From contig JAJZBP010000077.1 of NCBI GenBank assembly GCA_021798855.1, forward strand, positions 1-8,730: a stretch of DNA of 8,730 nt, read 5' to 3'. How positions within the stretch are numbered: the first letter of the stretch is position 1; the number at the start of each line of letters is the position of its first letter. Source of the DNA: Bacillota bacterium (GTDB taxonomy: Bacteria; Bacillota; Sulfobacillia; JAJZIM01; JAJZBP01). Below are positions 6,112 to 8,730 of this stretch, piece after piece. A program made the position numbers and the translations under genes. The notes beneath the pieces were generated by a model. It had not been told where the DNA came from. It made no database searches and saw only the letters and a program-made list of their open reading frames with translations.

Positions 6112-7134
6112 TTAAACTCCTCTCAACTCTCCCAGGGATTCTTCCTCCCCAAGGCTCCCGTCGAAGATTAACCTCTCCCAAAAACGATGATCCGCGCAGG
6201 TCTTGGCCACTTTGATCCCATTGAAAATGGCCTCCCGGTTGGAACTGCCGTGACATTTGATCACCGCGCCGTTGATCCCCAACAATGGGGTTCCTCCGTA
6301 TTCACTGTAATCCAGACGACGCCGCAATTGTCCGAAAGCACGGCGCAGGAAGAGCGAGCCGAACCTTGTAATAATCCCCGCGCTCAACTCCTCCTTGACC
6401 AAACCAAGAAAGATCCTGCCCAGACCCTCCGTCATTTTCAGGGCCACGTTCCCAACAAAACCGTCGCAGACCAGCACATCGGCCCGGCCCAGAAGCAGAT
6501 CCCGTGCCTCCACGTTGCCGACGAAGTTCAACCTCGAATTGCGCAGCAACGAATAGGCGTTTTTCACCACTTCGTTGCCCTTTCCTTCCTCCGTTCCCAC
6601 ATTAAGGATACCAACCCGCGGTTTTATCACCCCGGCGACTTCCTCCAAGTAGACGCTTCCCAATACAGCGTATTGATAAAGCTGGTCCGGGCGGGCATCC
6701 ATGTTGGCCCCGACATCCAGCAGAAGGGTTCCCCCGCCTTTTCTGGTCGGAAGCATCGCCCCCAAGGCCGGACGGCTGATTCCCCTTGCCTTCCCAATGA
6801 GCAGAAGGGAACCGGCCATCAACGCTCCCGTATTGCCGGCTGAAACGAGGGCATCCCCTCGGCCCTCTTTGAGCAAAGCAAGGCCCTTGATCAGTGACGA
6901 ATTGCCCTTGCGGCGCACCGCATAAACCGGCGGATCCCCTGGTTCAATCACCTCCGGCGCATCCACCACCTCAACTCGGCCGGACTTGCCATGAACCGCC
7001 ATTTCCCTGGCCAATTCCTGACCGGGACCGGTGAGAATTATCTCCACATCCAAAGCATCAGCGGCCATGGCGGCTCCGGCCACCATTTCCCCCGAAGAGT
7101 GATCTCCCCCCATGGCATCAACGATTATCCGCAA
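6112..7134 (-). CDS. plsX: Phosphate acyltransferase PlsX (acyl-ACP:phosphate transacylase)
   Basis: Makes acyl-phosphate from acyl-ACP and phosphate; PlsY then uses it to acylate glycerol-3-phosphate, so PlsX links fatty-acid and phospholipid synthesis. It is normally a peripheral membrane protein. Family blocks in order are VDAMGGDHS (5-13), SAGNTGAL (98-105), LLLDVGANMDARP (137-149), GNVEARD (206-212), CDGFVGNV (223-230) and YGGTPLLGINGAVIKCHGSS (279-298). The length of 340 is typical. The start is TTG at 7134-7132. It gives the family N-terminus MRIIVDAMGGD and follows a GGGGG stretch a few bases upstream. The first in-frame ATG would remove the first beta strand. It lies 35 bp after fapR, and FapR-plsX linkage is common in Bacillota. 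Confidence 0.97.
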   Translation of the reverse strand: MRIIVDAMGGDHSSGEMVAGAAMAADALDVEIILTGPGQELAREMAVHGKSGRVEVVDAPEVIEPGDPPVYAVRRKGNSSLIKGLALLKEGRGDALVSAGNTGALMAGSLLLIGKARGISRPALGAMLPTRKGGGTLLLDVGANMDARPDQLYQYAVLGSVYLEEVAGVIKPRVGILNVGTEEGKGNEVVKNAYSLLRNSRLNFVGNVEARDLLLGRADVLVCDGFVGNVALKMTEGLGRIFLGLVKEELSAGIITRFGSLFLRRAFGQLRRRLDYSEYGGTPLLGINGAVIKCHGSSNREAIFNGIKVAKTCADHRFWERLIFDGSLGEEESLGELRGV

Positions 7135-7169
7135 CCGAATCCCCCTTTGCCCGATGGTATCAGCGATCC

Positions 7170-7799
7170 TTATTCAAGCTCGAGTGCAGTTTTGGGCGCG
7201 GTTTGTTTGGGCGCGCTTTTTGGCGCGGCTTCGAGCATGGCCTTTCCAGTCACAACGAACTTCCCCCTGAACACCTCTTCTGCTCCGCTGCGAATGGTCA
7301 CCAGGATCACGTGCTCAGCCTGCTTGCGCCGCAACACTTCCCCCTTGGCCAGCAGACGCTCTCCGGCAAGAATGGAGCGCCGAAACTTGACGTTGGCAAA
7401 AATGACCTGAGCCACTTCAGCATCCACCAAGGCCAAGGCCAGAGAATCGGCTTGAGCGAAAAGGTATTCCCCCCGGACAACTCGGCTCCGTTTGAAAGTC
7501 TGGGATGCATCCGTTTCCAGCAGGGAAATGGCCCTTTCACCCAGTTCTAAATCCAGCAGTTCACCGGTCAATTCACCACTGACCAACGACTTTACGGTTT
7601 GGTGGGCTTCTATAGCCAAGTTTCGGGTTCGCTCCCGCACTTCCGGAATCCCCAAGGCCATTCGATCCAGACGAATGGTTTGACGACTTACTCCGCTGAC
7701 CCTGGCCAATTCGTCGTCGGTGATGAATGGATTGCTCTTAATGATTTCCTTCAGGCGAAACCGCCGCCTTGATTTTTCCGCTTTCGCCGTCCCTTCCAA
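7170..7799 (-). CDS. fapR: FapR, malonyl-CoA-responsive repressor of lipid synthesis genes
   Basis: Transcription repressor whose DNA binding is relieved by malonyl-CoA. An N-terminal helix-turn-helix (about 14-50; FITDDELARVSGVSRQTIRL) is joined by a linker helix to a hotdog-fold effector domain (about 75-185). The hotdog holds the conserved RGEYLFAQADSLALAL, whose arginine region binds the ligand in B. subtilis FapR. The start is TTG at 7799-7797: an in-frame TGA lies four codons upstream, and GAGGA lies 6 bases before it. At 209 residues it is longer than B. subtilis FapR (about 188), mostly through a C-terminal tail after VVTGK with three APK triplets. It is the first gene of the operon and has a FapR box in its own promoter, so autorepression is expected. 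Confidence 0.95.
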   Translation of the reverse strand: MEGTAKAEKSRRRFRLKEIIKSNPFITDDELARVSGVSRQTIRLDRMALGIPEVRERTRNLAIEAHQTVKSLVSGELTGELLDLELGERAISLLETDASQTFKRSRVVRGEYLFAQADSLALALVDAEVAQVIFANVKFRRSILAGERLLAKGEVLRRKQAEHVILVTIRSGAEEVFRGKFVVTGKAMLEAAPKSAPKQTAPKTALELE

Positions 7800-7840
7800 T
7801 AGCCATCCTCACTTCGCGGGAAAAATCGAATAGCAAACTG

Positions 7841-7857
7841 CTAATACCTATTATTAG
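7841..7857. promoter_or_regulatory. FapR operator
   Basis: CTAATACCTATTATTAG is a 17-bp palindrome with 6-bp arms and the CCT centre. It closely fits the B. subtilis FapR box (TTAGTACCTRRTACTAA). It overlaps the -10 of the fapR promoter, so bound FapR would block RNA polymerase. The centre is about 50 bp upstream of the fapR start. A second small inverted repeat, TAGCA-AAC-TGCTA (7831-7843), touches its downstream edge and may extend the protected site; that part is inference. I saw no second FapR box elsewhere in the window. Confidence 0.85.
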
Positions 7858-7881
7858 AACCTGGCCACAATAATACCTCAA
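7853..7881 (-). promoter_or_regulatory. Sigma-A-type promoter of the fapR-plsX-fab operon
   Basis: On the minus strand, TTGAGG (7881-7876) and TCTAAT (7858-7853) are separated by 17 bp. They match the consensus at 4 of 6 and 5 of 6 positions. The -10 lies inside the FapR box edge, and the expected start site falls near 7846. The promoter sits directly after the rpmF terminator, so the lipid operon is a separate unit from yceD-rpmF. Confidence 0.7.
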
Positions 7882-7899
7882 CTTGAAGCTAAAGGCAAG

Positions 7900-7924
7900 A
7901 AAAAAATGGCCTTTCCGGCCATTT
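7900..7924 (-). terminator. Rho-independent terminator after rpmF
   Basis: The minus strand reads AAATGGCC (7924-7917), a five-base loop, then GGCCATTT (7911-7904), then more T, making an uninterrupted run of seven T. This is an 8-bp perfect stem with a classical U tract. It starts three bases after the rpmF stop codon and lies just before the fapR promoter. Confidence 0.9.
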
Positions 7925-7927
7925 CCT

Positions 7928-8104
7928 CTACTCCACGTTTATAACCCGGCGGTCATGGTAGTACCCACAATTGGGGCAAGCCCGATGCGACATTCTCGCC
8001 TGATGGCAGCGCGGACATGGAACGATTTGGGGAACGCTGAGCTTCCAGTTGGCTCTCCGCTTGTCCCGCCGTGCTTTGGACATCTTTCGTTTTGGGACGG
8101 CCAT
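7928..8104 (-). CDS. rpmF: 50S ribosomal protein L32 (bL32), zinc-ribbon form
   Basis: A 58-residue structural protein of the large ribosomal subunit. The basic start MAVPKRKMSKARRDKRRANW is diagnostic. Four cysteines (C30-x2-C33 and C43-x2-C46) form a zinc ribbon, so this is the zinc-binding paralogue type rather than a cysteine-free copy. The ATG at 8104-8102 has AGGAGG (8116-8111) 6 bases upstream. The frame stays open further upstream to about 8272, but that extension is not L32-like. The gene follows yceD by 143 bp, a very common pairing, and ends in a strong terminator. Confidence 0.98.
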   Translation of the reverse strand: MAVPKRKMSKARRDKRRANWKLSVPQIVPCPRCHQARMSHRACPNCGYYHDRRVINVE

Positions 8105-8162
8105 GCAAAACCTCCTCTCTGGCAAATTGGAGAACGCCGACTCATGCCAACTCCGAGGTTTC

Positions 8163-8213
8163 GGGTCAACCAGACCCAGATTTCGCGTGTTCGCAGGACG
8201 GCGGTTGCGAACA
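8163..8213 (-). other. Two inverted repeats in the yceD-rpmF gap (possible rpmF leader structure)
   Basis: TGTTCGCA (8188-8195) pairs perfectly with TGCGAACA (8206-8213) around a 10-base loop. GGGTC (8163-8167) pairs with GACCC (8173-8177) around 5 bases. Neither is followed by a T run on the transcribed strand, so they do not look like terminators. They fill much of the 143-bp space before the rpmF ribosome site. They could form an mRNA leader that influences L32 expression, or simply stabilise the transcript. No known leader family was recognised. Confidence 0.4.
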
Positions 8214-8247
8214 GCTCCCGGCCCACCCGGTGTCCGAAAACCTAAAT

Positions 8248-8694
8248 CTAAGATTCCAAAAAAACCTGCCACCGGCAGTCATCGGTCTCCGGCGCACAGC
8301 CGCAAGAGCCGCTCGGTTTGCCGCAACGCGGACACAGTCCACGACAGTCTTCCCGGCAGACGGGCTGCATGGGGATCGACAAAACCAGGTTGTCCCGCAC
8401 CAACGGCTCCAGGTCTACCGCATTTGGACCGACGCCATCACCTTCACCTGGGAAAACTTCCTCTTCGAATGCCACCCGCAAGGGCATGGTGAAGTCGGCG
8501 GCGCAACGCGAACATTCGAGATCCGCCTCCGTCGCGGCCTCAACCTCCGCCCAAAACTCCCCTCCCACGCAGGTCACGTTGCCGTCCAACGCGATTGGAC
8601 TGGAAAAGACATCCCGATCCAATAAAGAAGGCGACCCTTCGAAATGGAAAGCCAAGGACTTCCCGGAAGCGTTCCGCAGTTCGGAAATGTCCAA
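8248..8694 (-). CDS. yceD: YceD/DUF177 family protein (start uncertain)
   Basis: DUF177 protein, a family almost always encoded next to rpmF and connected with large-subunit rRNA accumulation; the biochemical role is unsettled. The chain shows C61-SR-C64 and a cysteine-rich C-terminal part, C113-x3-C117-x3-C121-x2-C124 then C131-x-C133, including the typical GLCPRCGKPSGSCGC. These cysteines probably bind metal. The nominal start is TTG at 8694-8692, giving MDISELRNASGKSL, which fits the family N-terminus. It has no good ribosome site, and the frame stays open to the window edge, so the true start may lie further upstream and the gene may be partial here. The stop at 8250-8248 is 143 bp before rpmF. 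Confidence 0.88.
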   Translation of the reverse strand: MDISELRNASGKSLAFHFEGSPSLLDRDVFSSPIALDGNVTCVGGEFWAEVEAATEADLECSRCAADFTMPLRVAFEEEVFPGEGDGVGPNAVDLEPLVRDNLVLSIPMQPVCREDCRGLCPRCGKPSGSCGCAPETDDCRWQVFLES

Positions 8695-8730
8695 GATGAA
8701 CGAACTCTTCTTGCCGCCGACCGGACTTTT

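Noticed and set aside
8141..8169. Separate rpmF promoter (TTGACC, 17 bp, CATGAG on the minus strand)
   Set aside because: The -35 is good but the -10 matches only 3 of 6 positions, so it is too weak to call.
8049..8625. Overlapping plus-strand ORFs opposite yceD and rpmF
   Set aside because: Basic, low-complexity translations with no ribosome site. The minus strand carries clear L32 and DUF177 proteins.

Overview
The window holds a nearly complete fatty-acid and phospholipid biosynthesis operon of a spore-forming Bacillota (Firmicutes), probably a clostridial-class organism of fairly high G+C content. The taxonomic pointers are a FapR repressor with a matching FapR box, a SpoVS sporulation protein, a four-cysteine zinc-ribbon L32, and the order yceD-rpmF / fapR-plsX-fabH-fabD-fabG-acpP-fabF-rnc. 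Every recognisable gene is on the minus strand, so transcription runs from position 8730 toward 1. The species cannot be named from the sequence.

Layout in the direction of transcription. yceD (DUF177, about 8694-8248; the frame stays open to the window edge) and rpmF (8104-7928) form a short ribosome-linked unit. It closes with a clear rho-independent terminator (7924-7900). Directly after it come a sigma-A-like promoter (7881-7853) and a 17-bp FapR operator (7857-7841) that overlaps the -10. The lipid operon follows: fapR, plsX, fabH, fabD, fabG, a gene-free and highly structured gap of 460 bp, acpP, a 9-bp hairpin, fabF and rnc. A 181-bp gap with a possible sigma-H-type promoter leads to spoVS (480-220). 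The left end (1-99) is a 36-bp direct tandem repeat of almost three copies.

How the genes work together. FabD loads malonate onto AcpP. FabH starts chains from acyl-CoA and malonyl-ACP, and FabF elongates them. FabG reduces the beta-keto intermediate, and PlsX passes finished acyl chains to phosphate for phospholipid synthesis. FapR senses malonyl-CoA and represses the operon, including its own gene. The dehydratase (fabZ), an enoyl-ACP reductase (fabK/fabI/fabL) and acetyl-CoA carboxylase are absent here and must lie elsewhere.

The most unusual part is 2899-3250, between fabG and acpP. It has no credible protein but contains several strong nested stem-loops. Helix-edge wobble pairs at four of five informative helices fit a plus-strand RNA, antisense to the operon. 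This could be a solitary mobile-element RNA (for example of the HEARO/OMEGA type) or an undescribed structured RNA; the identity is inference. Other points of note are the many non-ATG starts (TTG/GTG in 6 of 11 genes), an RNase III lacking the usual N-terminal residues whose start abuts the fabF stop codon, and the minisatellite at the left edge.
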